Shown: one piece after another, positions 15,334-23,673 of the stretch
How the letters are laid out: each line of letters starts with the position of its first letter
Position numbering within the stretch: position 1 is the stretch's first letter
NCBI GenBank assembly: GCA_025929425.1
Contig: JAICME010000013.1
Coordinates: forward strand, 1 to 36,730
From: Thermoleophilia bacterium
Lineage (GTDB): Bacteria; Actinomycetota; Thermoleophilia; Gaiellales; Gaiellaceae
Direction: 5' to 3'
DNA: 36,730 nt
Made by a program: the position numbers and the translations under genes
Notes under the pieces: generated by a model
Database searches by the model: none
The model's input: the letters and a program-made list of their open reading frames with translations, nothing else
Told to the model about the DNA's origin: nothing

Positions 15334-16992
15334 TTACGCGGCCTGGATGGGCGAGTCCTCGGCCCGATCCCCGTGGTCGTGCACCGGCTGCGCGGTGGTC
15401 GTCGAGTGGTTCTTGGCCACCTCGACCGCCCGGCTCTCGCGGATCACGGTCACCTTCACCTGGCCTGGATACTCGAGCCGATCCTCGATCTCGCGGGCGA
15501 TTTCGTGCGCAAGCAGGGCGGCCGCGTCGTCGCCGACCTCGCCGGGACTGACGATGACCCTGATCTCGCGTCCCGCCTGCAGCGCGTACACCTTCTCGAC
15601 GCCTTCCTTCGACGCCGCCAGCTCCTCGAGCGCCTCGAGGCGCTTGATGTACTGCTCGAGGCTCTCCCCGCGCGCGCCGGGACGGCTCGCCGAGACCGCG
15701 TCTGCTGCGATCAGAAGAACCGCCTCGACGGTCTGCGGCTGCACCTCGTAGTGGTGCGCTTCGATCGCATGGACGACACCCTGAGACTCGCCGTGGCGTC
15801 GCGCGAGCTGCGCGGAGATGAGCGCATGCGAGCCCTCGACCTCGTGCGTCATCGCCTTGCCGATGTCGTGGAGCATCGCAGCGCGCTTTGCCGTTTGCAC
15901 GCTCGCCTCGAGCTCCGTCGCCATGATCCCTGCGAGGTGCACGACCTCGAGCGTGTGCTTGAGGACGTTCTGGCCGTAGCTCGTGCGGAAGCGAAGCCTG
16001 CCGAGGATCTGCACGAGCTCCTCCGCGAACGGGCCGCAGTTCGCCTCGAATACAGCCTGCTCCCCGGCCTGCCGCACGACCTCCTCGACCTCGGCCTTCG
16101 ACTCGTAGTAGGTCTCCTCGATTCGTGCGGGATGGATCCGCCCGTCCTCGAGGAGCTTCGCGACCGTGAGACGTGCGATCTCTCGGCGAAGCCCGTCGAA
16201 CGAGGAGAGCACCACCGCGTGCGGGGTGTCGTCGACGATGAAGTCGACGCCGGTGAGATGCTCGAGGGCGCGGATGTTCCGGCCCTCCCGGCCGATGATC
16301 CGGCCCTTCATGTCATCGGACGGCAGCTCCACCACGGTCACCGTCGTCTCCGCGGTGTGACTCGCGGCGACTCGCTGGAGCGCATCCGCGACGAGGTTCC
16401 GCGCGCGGCGCTTCGAGTCGGCGCGAGCTTCCTCCTCGAGCATCCGAACGCGCCTCGCGAGCTCGTGCCGCGCCTGTTCCTCGCCGCGCTCGAGTACCAG
16501 CGTTCTCGCTTCCGCCTGGCTCAGGCCGGCTACACGCTCGAGCTCTGCGACGTGCGCGTTCCTGGTCTCCTTCAGCTCCTCCTGGAGCCGGCGGATGTGC
16601 TCCTCGCGGTCGGCGAGACCCTGGTCGCGGCGCGAGAGCTCCTCGAGCTTCTTCTCGATCTCGAGCTCCTTCGCGAGCACGCGCTCCTCGATCTTGAGCA
16701 CCTGACCGCGGCGATCCGTGAGCTCGGCGTCGATCTCACTTCGCAGCCGGACGGCCTGCTCGCGGGCCTCTACCTGGGCCTCCCGCCGCACCGCGTCGCC
16801 TTCCCGCCGGGCGTCCTCGAGCAGCTGCTCGCGGATCCGCCGCGCCTTCGACACTCCGGTCGTGCCGAACACCGACACGGCGAGCAGGGCAAGCGCAGCG
16901 CCTCCGGCGATCCCGATGGCAATTCCGATCCCGATCAGCACTGCCGGCTCCTCCGTCGAGGGCTCGCCACCCTGTTCGGTGGCACGTCCCAT
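15334..16992 (-). CDS. rny: Ribonuclease Y
   Basis: RNase Y is a membrane-anchored endoribonuclease that starts mRNA decay. The 552-residue protein has an N-terminal membrane segment (VLIGIGIAIGIAGGAALALL), a long charged coiled coil (approximately residues 50-200), a KH domain (GRIIGREGRNIRALE), and an HD domain with metal residues in AAMLHDIGKA and later DAVSASRPGARGES. An extra 18 residues precede the membrane segment, and a 30-residue tail rich in His, Asp and Glu follows the conserved end. RNase Y is typical of Firmicutes and of Thermoleophilia/Rubrobacter-type actinobacteria, which helps place the organism. Confidence 0.95.
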   Translation of the reverse strand: MGRATEQGGEPSTEEPAVLIGIGIAIGIAGGAALALLAVSVFGTTGVSKARRIREQLLEDARREGDAVRREAQVEAREQAVRLRSEIDAELTDRRGQVLKIEERVLAKELEIEKKLEELSRRDQGLADREEHIRRLQEELKETRNAHVAELERVAGLSQAEARTLVLERGEEQARHELARRVRMLEEEARADSKRRARNLVADALQRVAASHTAETTVTVVELPSDDMKGRIIGREGRNIRALEHLTGVDFIVDDTPHAVVLSSFDGLRREIARLTVAKLLEDGRIHPARIEETYYESKAEVEEVVRQAGEQAVFEANCGPFAEELVQILGRLRFRTSYGQNVLKHTLEVVHLAGIMATELEASVQTAKRAAMLHDIGKAMTHEVEGSHALISAQLARRHGESQGVVHAIEAHHYEVQPQTVEAVLLIAADAVSASRPGARGESLEQYIKRLEALEELAASKEGVEKVYALQAGREIRVIVSPGEVGDDAAALLAHEIAREIEDRLEYPGQVKVTVIRESRAVEVAKNHSTTTAQPVHDHGDRAEDSPIQAA

Positions 16993-17032
16993 CCGTCGCC
17001 GGGCCCGTCCGGCAGCTATCCGAGAAGCCTCA

Positions 17033-17056
17033 TTCGGCGGGCAAGCGCCCGCCGAA
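17033..17056. other. Perfect 10-bp hairpin in the recX-rny gap
   Basis: TTCGGCGGGC-AAGC-GCCCGCCGAA forms a 10-bp stem with a 4-base loop, 41 bases upstream of rny in the direction of transcription. There is no T-run. It could be a terminator for recX transcripts or a structured element in the rny leader. Confidence 0.45.
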
Positions 17057-17129
17057 GGTCACCGCGCTACCTCGCGCGTAACCTCCATGTCGTCGAGTCT
17101 GAGTGGTCGAACATCGGCTGTGGTTTCGG

Positions 17130-17158
17130 AAAAGCGACTTTTGCAGGCAAAACGTCGA
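17130..17158 (-). terminator. Candidate intrinsic terminator after recX
   Basis: On the minus strand CGAC-G-TTTTG-CCTG-CAAAA-GTCG (17158-17134) folds into a 9-bp stem with one bulge and is followed by CTTTT. It begins about 28 bases after the recX stop and suits the end of the thpR-recA-recX operon. The stem is AT-rich compared with other hairpins here. Confidence 0.4.
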
Positions 17159-17186
17159 ATGGAATGCACACGGATCCTACCTCGCC

Positions 17187-17774
17187 TCAGGCGTCTTGTG
17201 CAAACGCGGACGCGACCTCCTCGAGGGTCTCGCGCGAAAACCCCCGGCTCGAGAGGCGCCGGATCAACGCGGGTGTGACGCTCTGCCCCGTAACCGAGCG
17301 CCGTGCTCGATCGAGCTCCGGCTCGAGGGCCGCGACGGCGTCGGCAGCCGCGTCGGCCGGCACAAGCCGCCGTTGCAGATCTGCTCGGATGGCCGCATCG
17401 CCGTACCCACGCCGCGCGAGTCGCTCCGCGCGGGCCTCGGCCACGCGACAGTCGTCGAGCAGCCCCGCCCGTTCGAGCGCTCGGATTGCCTCTTCGCGCG
17501 CGGCAGCGGAATGCCCTGCCCGCGCCAGCCGGCGCTCCATTTCGTGACGCGAGCGGTCGCTCGCCGCCAGCGACCGCTTCGCAGCGGCCAGTGCTCCGGC
17601 CCGGCGTAGCTCCCGCGCCAGCTCTCGCGCTTTGGCCCGATCGAGCTCACGCCCGACCGAGAGCGTCGCGCGCACGACGGCATCTACCGGCAGCACACGC
17701 CACGGCTTGCCGTCGAGCTCGACGGCCACGCGGCCGCCCTTGCGCTCGCGCAGCGCCGTGACGGTTGGCGTCAC
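17187..17774 (-). CDS. recX: Regulatory protein RecX
   Basis: RecX binds RecA filaments and modulates recombinase activity. The 195-residue protein is built of RecX three-helix repeats ([73 protein letters not shown]). It overlaps recA by 4 bases (GTGA), the usual actinobacterial recA-recX arrangement, so RecX is made by coupled translation. A 193-base non-coding stretch containing two hairpins follows. Confidence 0.92.
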   Translation of the reverse strand: MTPTVTALRERKGGRVAVELDGKPWRVLPVDAVVRATLSVGRELDRAKARELARELRRAGALAAAKRSLAASDRSRHEMERRLARAGHSAAAREEAIRALERAGLLDDCRVAEARAERLARRGYGDAAIRADLQRRLVPADAAADAVAALEPELDRARRSVTGQSVTPALIRRLSSRGFSRETLEEVASAFAQDA

Positions 17775-18865
17775 GCCTCGGCTTCGGCCGCCGCGAGCGC
17801 CTCCGCCGCTACCTCAGCCTTGCCGTTGGAGGCTGCGACCTCCTCTGCGCCTACGGTTGGCAGCAGCCGCGCAGAGGCGATCTGATCCGCACCGAGCTCC
17901 ACCTGGATCTGCTGCAGCACGTGCTGCGTGACATCCGGGTGCTCGCGGAGGAACGCCGTCGCGTTCTGGCGCCCCTGGCCGAGCCGCTCGTCGCCGAAGC
18001 TGAAGTACGAGCCCGATTTCGTGACGACCTTGCGCTCCAGCCCCGCATCGAGCACCGTGCCCTCCCACGAGATGCCGGAGCCGTAGATGATGTCGAACTC
18101 GGCCTGCTTGAACGGCGGCGCGACCTTGTTCTTCACGACCTTGACCCGGACGCGGTTGCCGAACGCCTCGACGCCTTCCTTCAGCGTCTCGATCCGCCGG
18201 ATGTCGAGCCGCACGGACGAATAGAACTTCAGTGCCCTACCGCCCGGCGTCGTCTCGGGGTTCCCGAACATGACGCCGATCTTCTCGCGAAGCTGGTTCG
18301 TGAAGAGGCAGATCGTGTCGGTACGGTTGAGCGTGCCGGCGAGCTTGCGCAGCGCCTGGCTCATGAGGCGCGCCTGGAGACCGACGTGGCTGTCCCCCAT
18401 CTCGCCCTCGATCTCGGCCTTCGGCGTCAGCGCCGCGACCGAGTCGATCGCGACGACGTCGAGAGCGCCGGAGCGGATGAGGAGCTCCGCGATCTCGAGC
18501 GCTTGCTCGCCCGTGTCGGGCTGCGAGACGAGGAGGTTGTCGATGTCGACGCCGATCCGCTTTGCGTACGCCGGATCCATCGCGTGCTCGGCGTCGATGA
18601 AGGCGCAGATGCCGCCCTTGCGTTGCGCCTCGGCGATCACGTGGTAGACGAGGGTCGTCTTCCCGGAGGACTCGGGCCCGAAGATCTCGACGATGCGGCC
18701 GCGCGGCAGGCCGCCGATCCCGAGCGCGAGATCGAGCGCAAGCGAGCCGGTGGAGACGGCGCCGACCGAGACCGCGGCGCGGTCGTTCATCTTCATGACC
18801 GAGCCCTTGCCGAACTGTCGCTCGATCTGGCCGAGCGCCACGTCGAGTGCTTCGTGCTTGTCCAC
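17771..18865 (-). CDS. recA: Recombinase RecA
   Basis: RecA forms ATP-dependent filaments on single-stranded DNA for homologous recombination and for LexA self-cleavage. The 364-residue protein shows Walker [10 protein letters not shown], the catalytic Glu region [10 protein letters not shown], Walker [13 protein letters not shown], loop L1 GEMGDSHVG and L2 with [22 protein letters not shown]. No intein interrupts it. GTG is the start, with AGGAGG 7 bases upstream, the best Shine-Dalgarno in the window, located inside the 3' end of thpR. I see no typical actinobacterial LexA box (TCGAAC-N4-GTTCGA) just upstream; control may lie further up the operon. Confidence 0.98.
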   Translation of the reverse strand: MDKHEALDVALGQIERQFGKGSVMKMNDRAAVSVGAVSTGSLALDLALGIGGLPRGRIVEIFGPESSGKTTLVYHVIAEAQRKGGICAFIDAEHAMDPAYAKRIGVDIDNLLVSQPDTGEQALEIAELLIRSGALDVVAIDSVAALTPKAEIEGEMGDSHVGLQARLMSQALRKLAGTLNRTDTICLFTNQLREKIGVMFGNPETTPGGRALKFYSSVRLDIRRIETLKEGVEAFGNRVRVKVVKNKVAPPFKQAEFDIIYGSGISWEGTVLDAGLERKVVTKSGSYFSFGDERLGQGRQNATAFLREHPDVTQHVLQQIQVELGADQIASARLLPTVGAEEVAASNGKAEVAAEALAAAEAEA

Positions 18866-18868
18866 CTC

Positions 18869-19420
18869 TCAGCCTCCTAGAGCGACAGATTCCAAGACGT
18901 CATACCGCGCCCCGTCGGGGTGCAGCCGGGATAGGTAAGCAGCCGCGTCGGACGGAACGAATGTTCGCTGGGGCGGTGATTCCGGACGCAGCCGTGGGCG
19001 TTCCCGCCAGCGCGCAACGGTGACGTGCGGCAGCCACTGCCGGCCCTCGCGGCGATACAAACCGAGCCCCTCGAGCCGCTCCTGGAGGTCTCCGGCCAGC
19101 GCCGTCGCGCGACCTTCCCCGTCCTCGAGCACCAGCATCCCGACGCCCCGCGTCTCGCGGTAGCGAACCGGGGTGAGACGGATCTCGCCCGCCCCGGCCG
19201 CTGCCCCACGCAGCGCCTCGAGGATCGCCTCGAGCTCCCCACGCGGTCGGTGCCCGAGGAACGCGAGCGTGACGTGCAGATGCTCGCGCCGGACGAGCCG
19301 GACGCTCGGCAGCTGCTCGCGCTGCCACCGCTCGATCTCCCCCAAGACGTCGTCGGGCATTCGCAAGGCGAGAAAGAGGCGGAGCCAGTCATCGCGCTTC
19401 ACGCTAGCCGCAGGGCTCAC
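18869..19420 (-). CDS. thpR: RNA 2',3'-cyclic phosphodiesterase (2H family)
   Basis: The 183-residue 2H-phosphoesterase has two HxT motifs, HVTLAFLG (approximately residues 48-55) and HVTVARW, and an N-terminal RLFLALRMPD strand. ThpR hydrolyses RNA 2',3'-cyclic phosphates and was earlier named 2'-5' RNA ligase. It overlaps cinA by 4 bases and ends 3 bases before recA, so cinA-thpR-recA-recX is one transcription unit. The biological substrate is not known. Confidence 0.9.
   Translation of the reverse strand: MSPAASVKRDDWLRLFLALRMPDDVLGEIERWQREQLPSVRLVRREHLHVTLAFLGHRPRGELEAILEALRGAAAGAGEIRLTPVRYRETRGVGMLVLEDGEGRATALAGDLQERLEGLGLYRREGRQWLPHVTVARWRERPRLRPESPPQRTFVPSDAAAYLSRLHPDGARYDVLESVALGG
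18873..18878 (-). promoter_or_regulatory. Strong Shine-Dalgarno of recA within thpR
   Basis: AGGAGG on the minus strand is 7 bases before the recA GTG and overlaps the last codons of thpR, ensuring strong independent initiation on the shared transcript. Confidence 0.7.
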
Positions 19421-20694
19421 GTGTCTTCGTCGCGACTTCCCAGCAGAAGCGCACGCAGCAGATGGAGGGACGTGACCGCCGCACGGACGCGTATCTGCTC
19501 ACGCTCGCCGGGCAGGTCGAGCATGCGCGCCAGCGAGCCGTCCGGGCCCGAGGCGTGGAGGTGGACGCGTCCCACGGGCTTCTCGGCCGTCCCGCCGTCC
19601 GGGCCCGCGACGCCCGTCACCGCGACCGCCAGGTCCGTACCAAGGCGGCGTCGCACCCCGTCTGCCATGGCAGCCGCCACCTCGGCCGACACGGCGCCGT
19701 GCTCGGCCAACAGCTCTTCCGGCACGCCGAGTTCACTCCGCTTGACGTCGTCGGCATACGCGACTACTCCACCGACGAAGGACGCGCTCGAGCCGGGAAC
19801 GCCGGTGAGCCGCGCAGCAACCATCCCTCCGGTGCACGACTCCGCGGTCGCCAGGCTCAGCCCACACGCGGCCGCGAGCGAGAGGACGAGCTCCTCGACG
19901 CGTCGCTCGTCGTGCGCAAACAGCCACGGCCCGAGCCGTTCCACGAGCTCCGCCTCGAGCGCGTCGCCCCGCTCCTCCGCCCCGGGCTCGACCAGGAGAT
20001 CGACGTGGATCTCGAACTCGCGAGCGCAGATCGTCGCCTCGACCCCACCTCCGTCGCCGCCGGCCTCCTCGAGCGCCCGGGCCACCGCGGACTCGCTCAC
20101 GCCGAACAGACGCAGCACATGCCGTCCAGGGGGCCTCGTCCGCGCGAGCAGCTCCCGCATCGGCTCGCTCACGAGCGCGTTCGGCCAGAGCCGCCTCAAC
20201 TCGCTGGGAGGGCCCGGGAGAACGACTACGACACAGCCGGTCGGTGCGCGGAAGACGAGACCCGGAGCCGTGCCGGCGAGGCCGATGGAGAGTGCGGTGA
20301 CCGGTCGCGTCGCCTGCTTGGTGACCCCGGGAGCGAAATCCGCATACGGCCTCTGCAAGCGCTCTGCGACCGCACGCGAGATCGACTCGATCTCCTGCTC
20401 GAGCGCCTCGTCGACCACGAGCTCGACCCCGGCCGCGCGAGCGAGCAGCTCGACGGTGCGATCGTCATGCGTCGGGCCGAGGCCGCCCGAGACGAGGCAC
20501 GCGTCCGCCCCGAGCCCTTCGCGAAACGCCGCCTCCAGCTCGGCCGGCGTGTCTCCCACGATCGTGATGCGGGCAGGCTCGAGCCCGTGCGACAGAGCCT
20601 CGGCGGCGAGGAACGGGCCGTTCCGGTCGGTGCGCTCGCCGCGAACGAGCTCGCTGCCGGTGACGACGACGACAGCCCGCGGCCGCGGGGTCAC
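19417..20694 (-). CDS. cinA: CinA family protein (COG1058 domain plus PncC-type NMN deamidase domain)
   Basis: The 425-residue protein has an N-terminal molybdopterin-binding-like domain (VVTGSELVRGERTDRNGPFL, SGGLGPTHDD) and a C-terminal CinA/PncC domain (ATAESCTGGMVAARLTGVPG, GVAGPDGGTAEKPVG). In characterised members the C-terminal domain deamidates NMN to NaMN for NAD recycling and the N-terminal domain hydrolyses ADP-ribose. The GTG start is set by the 4-base overlap with the rodZ-like gene and by the conserved start of the domain. The ...cinA-thpR-recA order is common in Gram-positive bacteria. Confidence 0.93.
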   Translation of the reverse strand: MTPRPRAVVVVTGSELVRGERTDRNGPFLAAEALSHGLEPARITIVGDTPAELEAAFREGLGADACLVSGGLGPTHDDRTVELLARAAGVELVVDEALEQEIESISRAVAERLQRPYADFAPGVTKQATRPVTALSIGLAGTAPGLVFRAPTGCVVVVLPGPPSELRRLWPNALVSEPMRELLARTRPPGRHVLRLFGVSESAVARALEEAGGDGGGVEATICAREFEIHVDLLVEPGAEERGDALEAELVERLGPWLFAHDERRVEELVLSLAAACGLSLATAESCTGGMVAARLTGVPGSSASFVGGVVAYADDVKRSELGVPEELLAEHGAVSAEVAAAMADGVRRRLGTDLAVAVTGVAGPDGGTAEKPVGRVHLHASGPDGSLARMLDLPGEREQIRVRAAVTSLHLLRALLLGSRDEDT

Positions 20695-21392
20695 CCGTGA
20701 AGGCGCGTCGTCTGCTGCGGAGTGACGAGGACGCGGAGGTTGTGCACGTTCGGCAGGGAGACGGCGCGGCCGTTCAGCGTGATGTGCAGGCCGGCGGGGC
20801 TGCGCACGAGGAGGTAGAACCGGCTGCCCGCGAGCCTGTCGGTCTCCCCCGCTCCGACCGTCCCCTGCAGGTCGACCTTGCCGGAGGCCTTGTCGCGGCG
20901 CACCTCGACGTACGTCCCACGCCCGACGCCACGCAGAACGAGCCGGCGCGGCATCGCTGCGTGCGTCTTCTTCTGCTGCGTGTCGAGCCCGGGCGTGTGG
21001 CTCGTCGTTCCGCCGAAGCGCCACGCCGCAAAGACGAGCGCGGTCACGACGGCGATGCCGGCGAGCACGAGGAGTACCGCACGCCGCTCGATCGGGCGGT
21101 GACGCGTCCGGACGCGGCGCGGGGTGTCCCGCCGCACGGGTGCCTCGTCGCGCCAACTCATGAGGAAGCGCGAGGCGTACTCGTCGACGTAGACGTCGCC
21201 GTCGAGCCCGAGGTACTCCGCGTATGTCCTCAGGAAGCCGCGGGTGTAGGCATCCCCGGGGATCGCGTCGAAATCCTCTTCCTCGAGCGCCCGGATGTAC
21301 TTCGCGCGGATCTTCGTGGCGAGCTCGATCTCGGGATAGCCGAGCCCCTGCCGCTCGCGGGCCTCCCTGAGGCTGTAGCCGATCTCGAACAC
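20691..21392 (-). CDS. RodZ-like helix-turn-helix membrane protein (DUF4115)
   Basis: The 233-residue protein has an N-terminal Cro/RodZ-type HTH (SLREARERQGLGYPEIELATKI...YIRALEEEDFDAIPGDAYTRGFLRTYAEYLGLD), one membrane segment (AVLLVLAGIAVVTALVFAAW, approximately 105-124), and an extracytoplasmic C-terminal beta domain (DUF4115). RodZ links MreB to the cell-shape machinery in rod-shaped bacteria; in many actinobacteria similar proteins lie between ftsK and cinA, and their role is less clear. It overlaps cinA by 4 bases. Confidence 0.85.
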   Translation of the reverse strand: MFEIGYSLREARERQGLGYPEIELATKIRAKYIRALEEEDFDAIPGDAYTRGFLRTYAEYLGLDGDVYVDEYASRFLMSWRDEAPVRRDTPRRVRTRHRPIERRAVLLVLAGIAVVTALVFAAWRFGGTTSHTPGLDTQQKKTHAAMPRRLVLRGVGRGTYVEVRRDKASGKVDLQGTVGAGETDRLAGSRFYLLVRSPAGLHITLNGRAVSLPNVHNLRVLVTPQQTTRLHG

Positions 21393-21408
21393 GGGCGCAG
21401 TCTACGAC

Positions 21409-21747
21409 TCAGTGCTCGAGGCGCAAGAGCAGCTCGTAGAGGCCGACCGCAATCGACGCGGAGAGCGTCAAGCAGATCCCGGCCACCGCGAGGATCCTGG
21501 CTAGCCGGATCCAGGCCGAGCCTCCCGCCCGTTCCAGGGTGCGTGCGATCGCGCCACGCGCGCCGCGGGCGAAGAGGAGCGACACGGTGGCCGCGACGGC
21601 GGCGACCGGGATCGCCCAGACGGCGTCGAGCAGGGCCGCACCGGGGATCTTCCGGGTCAGCTCGATCCCCACGGGAATCGCCGCCGCGGCCACGACGCCG
21701 AAGAGGAAGGCGAGCCAGGCGCGAACGTTCAGGCGCCGTGGCTGCAT
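21409..21747 (-). CDS. Small membrane protein of unknown function
   Basis: I do not recognise the family. The 112-residue product from ATG 21747 has three predicted membrane helices: WLAFLFGVVAAAAIPVGIEL, ALLDAVWAIPVAAVAATVSLL and LARILAVAGICLTLSASIAV. Between the second and third there is a short basic loop. A longer open frame exists upstream, but it overlaps the NrtR-like gene and lacks membrane character. A TACAAT box (minus strand) lies 35 bases before the start, in the end of the preceding gene, so it may have its own promoter. It is located 16 bases before the rodZ-like gene. Confidence 0.65.
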   Translation of the reverse strand: MQPRRLNVRAWLAFLFGVVAAAAIPVGIELTRKIPGAALLDAVWAIPVAAVAATVSLLFARGARGAIARTLERAGGSAWIRLARILAVAGICLTLSASIAVGLYELLLRLEH

Positions 21748-21772
21748 CAGGGTCTGGGTACGGACGGCCAAA

Positions 21773-22462
21773 TCAGTGGGCCATTGTAGGCGGCCGGAGG
21801 ACGGCGAACGGGTCGGTGATCTCCAGCTCGCCCGTGCGGAAGCGGTAGATCGCTGCGGGCCGGCCGCCACCGCTGCCGTAGCGGCGCCGCTCCCCCGTTT
21901 CCTCCAGGAGCTGTCGCCGGAGCAGCACCCGCTGCAGGTTCGTCGCGCTCACCGGGTGCCCGAGCGCGGCGGCGTAGAGGTCGCGCAGTTCGGCGAGCGT
22001 GAAGCTCGGCGGAGCCAGCGCGAAGCCGAGATTCGTGTAGGAGAGCTTGGCGCGCAGTCGCTCACGTGCGCCGATGAGGATCTCCTCGTGGTCGTAGGCG
22101 AGCTCCGGGAGCTCGTCGATCGGGTGCCAATGCGTGTCGTCCGGCAGCTTCGGGTCGAGGCCGCTCGGCACGAGGCCCAGGTAACCGGTGGCGAGCTCGC
22201 GACGGGCGGGATTGCGGTGCGGGTCGCTGCGGGTCTCCAGCTGCTCGAGATGCGACAACTCTCGCACGTGCACCTTCTCGGCCAGATGCCGCCGCAGCGA
22301 TCCCTCGAGGGTCTCGCCCTCCGCCAGAGCCCCTCCCGGCAGCGCCCAGCTCGCTGCGAACGGCTCACGCGCTCTCTGCCACAGGAGCGCCTCCAGCTGT
22401 TCGTTCCGCACCTGCAGGACAGCCGCAAGGACGGCATGCGCCGCACCGGGGTCCGGCCGCAC
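21773..22462 (-). CDS. NrtR-type transcriptional regulator (degenerate Nudix domain plus winged helix)
   Basis: The 229-residue protein has an N-terminal Nudix fold whose box is degenerate: GGALAEGET...RRHLAEKVHV keeps Gx5E but has RHL-x-EK in place of REL-x-EE and His in place of the following Gly, so hydrolysis is unlikely. The C-terminal part (FTLAELRDLYAAALGHPVSA ... LLEETGE ... GRPAAIYRFR) is the winged helix of the NrtR/COG4111 family. NrtR proteins use the Nudix domain to sense ADP-ribose or related ligands and repress NAD-biosynthesis or sugar-use genes. The gene begins 2 bases after the last permease gene, so it may control the nucleoside transporter operon in which it sits. Confidence 0.82.
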   Translation of the reverse strand: MRPDPGAAHAVLAAVLQVRNEQLEALLWQRAREPFAASWALPGGALAEGETLEGSLRRHLAEKVHVRELSHLEQLETRSDPHRNPARRELATGYLGLVPSGLDPKLPDDTHWHPIDELPELAYDHEEILIGARERLRAKLSYTNLGFALAPPSFTLAELRDLYAAALGHPVSATNLQRVLLRRQLLEETGERRRYGSGGGRPAAIYRFRTGELEITDPFAVLRPPTMAH

Positions 22463-22464
22463 GG

Positions 22465-23673
22465 CTACTGCCTGACGTACGGCTTGCCGTCGGCGACGGG
22501 AGCGACGGTGCGTCCGATCACGCCGGCAACGGCAATCAGCGTGAGCACGTACGGCAGAGCCTGGAAGAGCGTCGCGGCGCTGGCCGAGTAGACCTGCAGC
22601 TTCAGCGCCAGCGCGCTCGAGAACCCGAAGAGGATCGCCGCGCCGAAGGCGCCCGCGGGGCGCCAGTTGCCGAAGATCATCGCGGCGAGCGCGATGAAGC
22701 CGCGGCCGTTCGTCATGTTGAAGAGGAACGTCCCGTTCCCCTGCGGGCCTTCGGAGAGGTAGATCCCGCCGATCGCCGCGAGCATCCCCGACAGGACAAC
22801 ACAGCCGTACCGGATCGCGTAGACGTTGATCCCGACCGTGTCCGCCGCCCGTGGATGCTCGCCGCAGGCGCGGATTCGCAGTCCGATCGGAGTCTTGAAG
22901 ACGACGATGTACGCGAGGATCACGAGCGCGAAGCTCGCCCAGGTCAGGATGTTGAGATCCCCGATCGCCTGCGCGAGGAAGTTCGAGCCGGAGAGGAGGT
23001 GGACGTTCGGCAGCAGCGAGACGCCGTTGGCAATGGGATTGTTGTGGTAGAGGTCGATGAAGAAGTAGCCGGTTATCCCCACGGCGAGGAAGTTGACTCC
23101 CGTGCCGCCGACGATCTGGTCGGCTCGGAGATGGATGGCGAAGAACGCGTAGACGAGCGCAAGCAGAGCGCCAACGCCCATTGCGACGAGCAACCCGACC
23201 ACCCAGCTACCGCCCTTGTCGGCGCCGTAAACGCCCCAGAAGGCGCCCATCAGCATCATCCCCTCGAGGCCGATGTTCACGACGCCGCTCCGCTCGGAGA
23301 ACATGCCGCCGATCGCCGCGAAGACGAGCGGCGTAGCGAAGCTGAGGGTCTGCGCCACGAGCGTCGCGTCGAACGTGGAGCCGAGGTTCTCCGTGCTCGA
23401 CCGAGTCGCGAGGATGCCCAGACCGATGCCGAGAATGCCGGCCGCGACTGCGCCCCAGCCCAACCGACGGCGACCGCGGGTGACCGTCCAGATCCCGAGC
23501 ATGGCCGCGACGATGCCGACCAGGATCGGCCAGGTGACCGTCCGCGCCTCGATCGGCGGGATCGCGAGAAAGGCAGCGAACGCACCGAGGACTATCCCCA
23601 GGAAGCCGCTCGCCGCCGGGTCGCGCAGGCGTGCGCTGATCGGGTTGTCGAGCCGTGCCGCCCAGGTGTTCAC
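22465..23673 (-). CDS. BMP-type nucleoside ABC transporter, permease (NupQ/YufQ-like)
   Basis: The 402-residue integral membrane protein has about 10 helices and the BPD_transp_2 signature of the BMP/branched-chain family (FSERSGVVNIGLEGMMLMGA, GTGVNFLAVGITGY, RIRACGEHPRAADTVGINVY). It pairs with the permease encoded upstream; the two form the membrane channel for nucleoside import. It has a roughly 90-residue N-terminal extension with two extra predicted helices. Overlap with the upstream permease gene is 4 bases; the NrtR-like gene follows after 2 bases. Confidence 0.9.
   Translation of the reverse strand: MNTWAARLDNPISARLRDPAASGFLGIVLGAFAAFLAIPPIEARTVTWPILVGIVAAMLGIWTVTRGRRRLGWGAVAAGILGIGLGILATRSSTENLGSTFDATLVAQTLSFATPLVFAAIGGMFSERSGVVNIGLEGMMLMGAFWGVYGADKGGSWVVGLLVAMGVGALLALVYAFFAIHLRADQIVGGTGVNFLAVGITGYFFIDLYHNNPIANGVSLLPNVHLLSGSNFLAQAIGDLNILTWASFALVILAYIVVFKTPIGLRIRACGEHPRAADTVGINVYAIRYGCVVLSGMLAAIGGIYLSEGPQGNGTFLFNMTNGRGFIALAAMIFGNWRPAGAFGAAILFGFSSALALKLQVYSASAATLFQALPYVLTLIAVAGVIGRTVAPVADGKPYVRQ

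Noticed and set aside
13834-17547. Plus-strand open frame of 1237 codons opposite miaB, rny and recX
   Set aside because: It lies antisense to three well-supported genes and its translation is low-complexity (Arg/Leu/Asp/His-rich) without any domain; long antisense frames are usual at this GC content.
17771-18865. Intein in recA
   Set aside because: RecA is 364 residues with continuous motifs; the homing-endonuclease-type repeats at 2316-3002 are unrelated to it.
18866-18900. LexA box at the recA start
   Set aside because: No TCGAAC-N4-GTTCGA-like sequence is visible there; recA is internal to an operon, so control would lie upstream.
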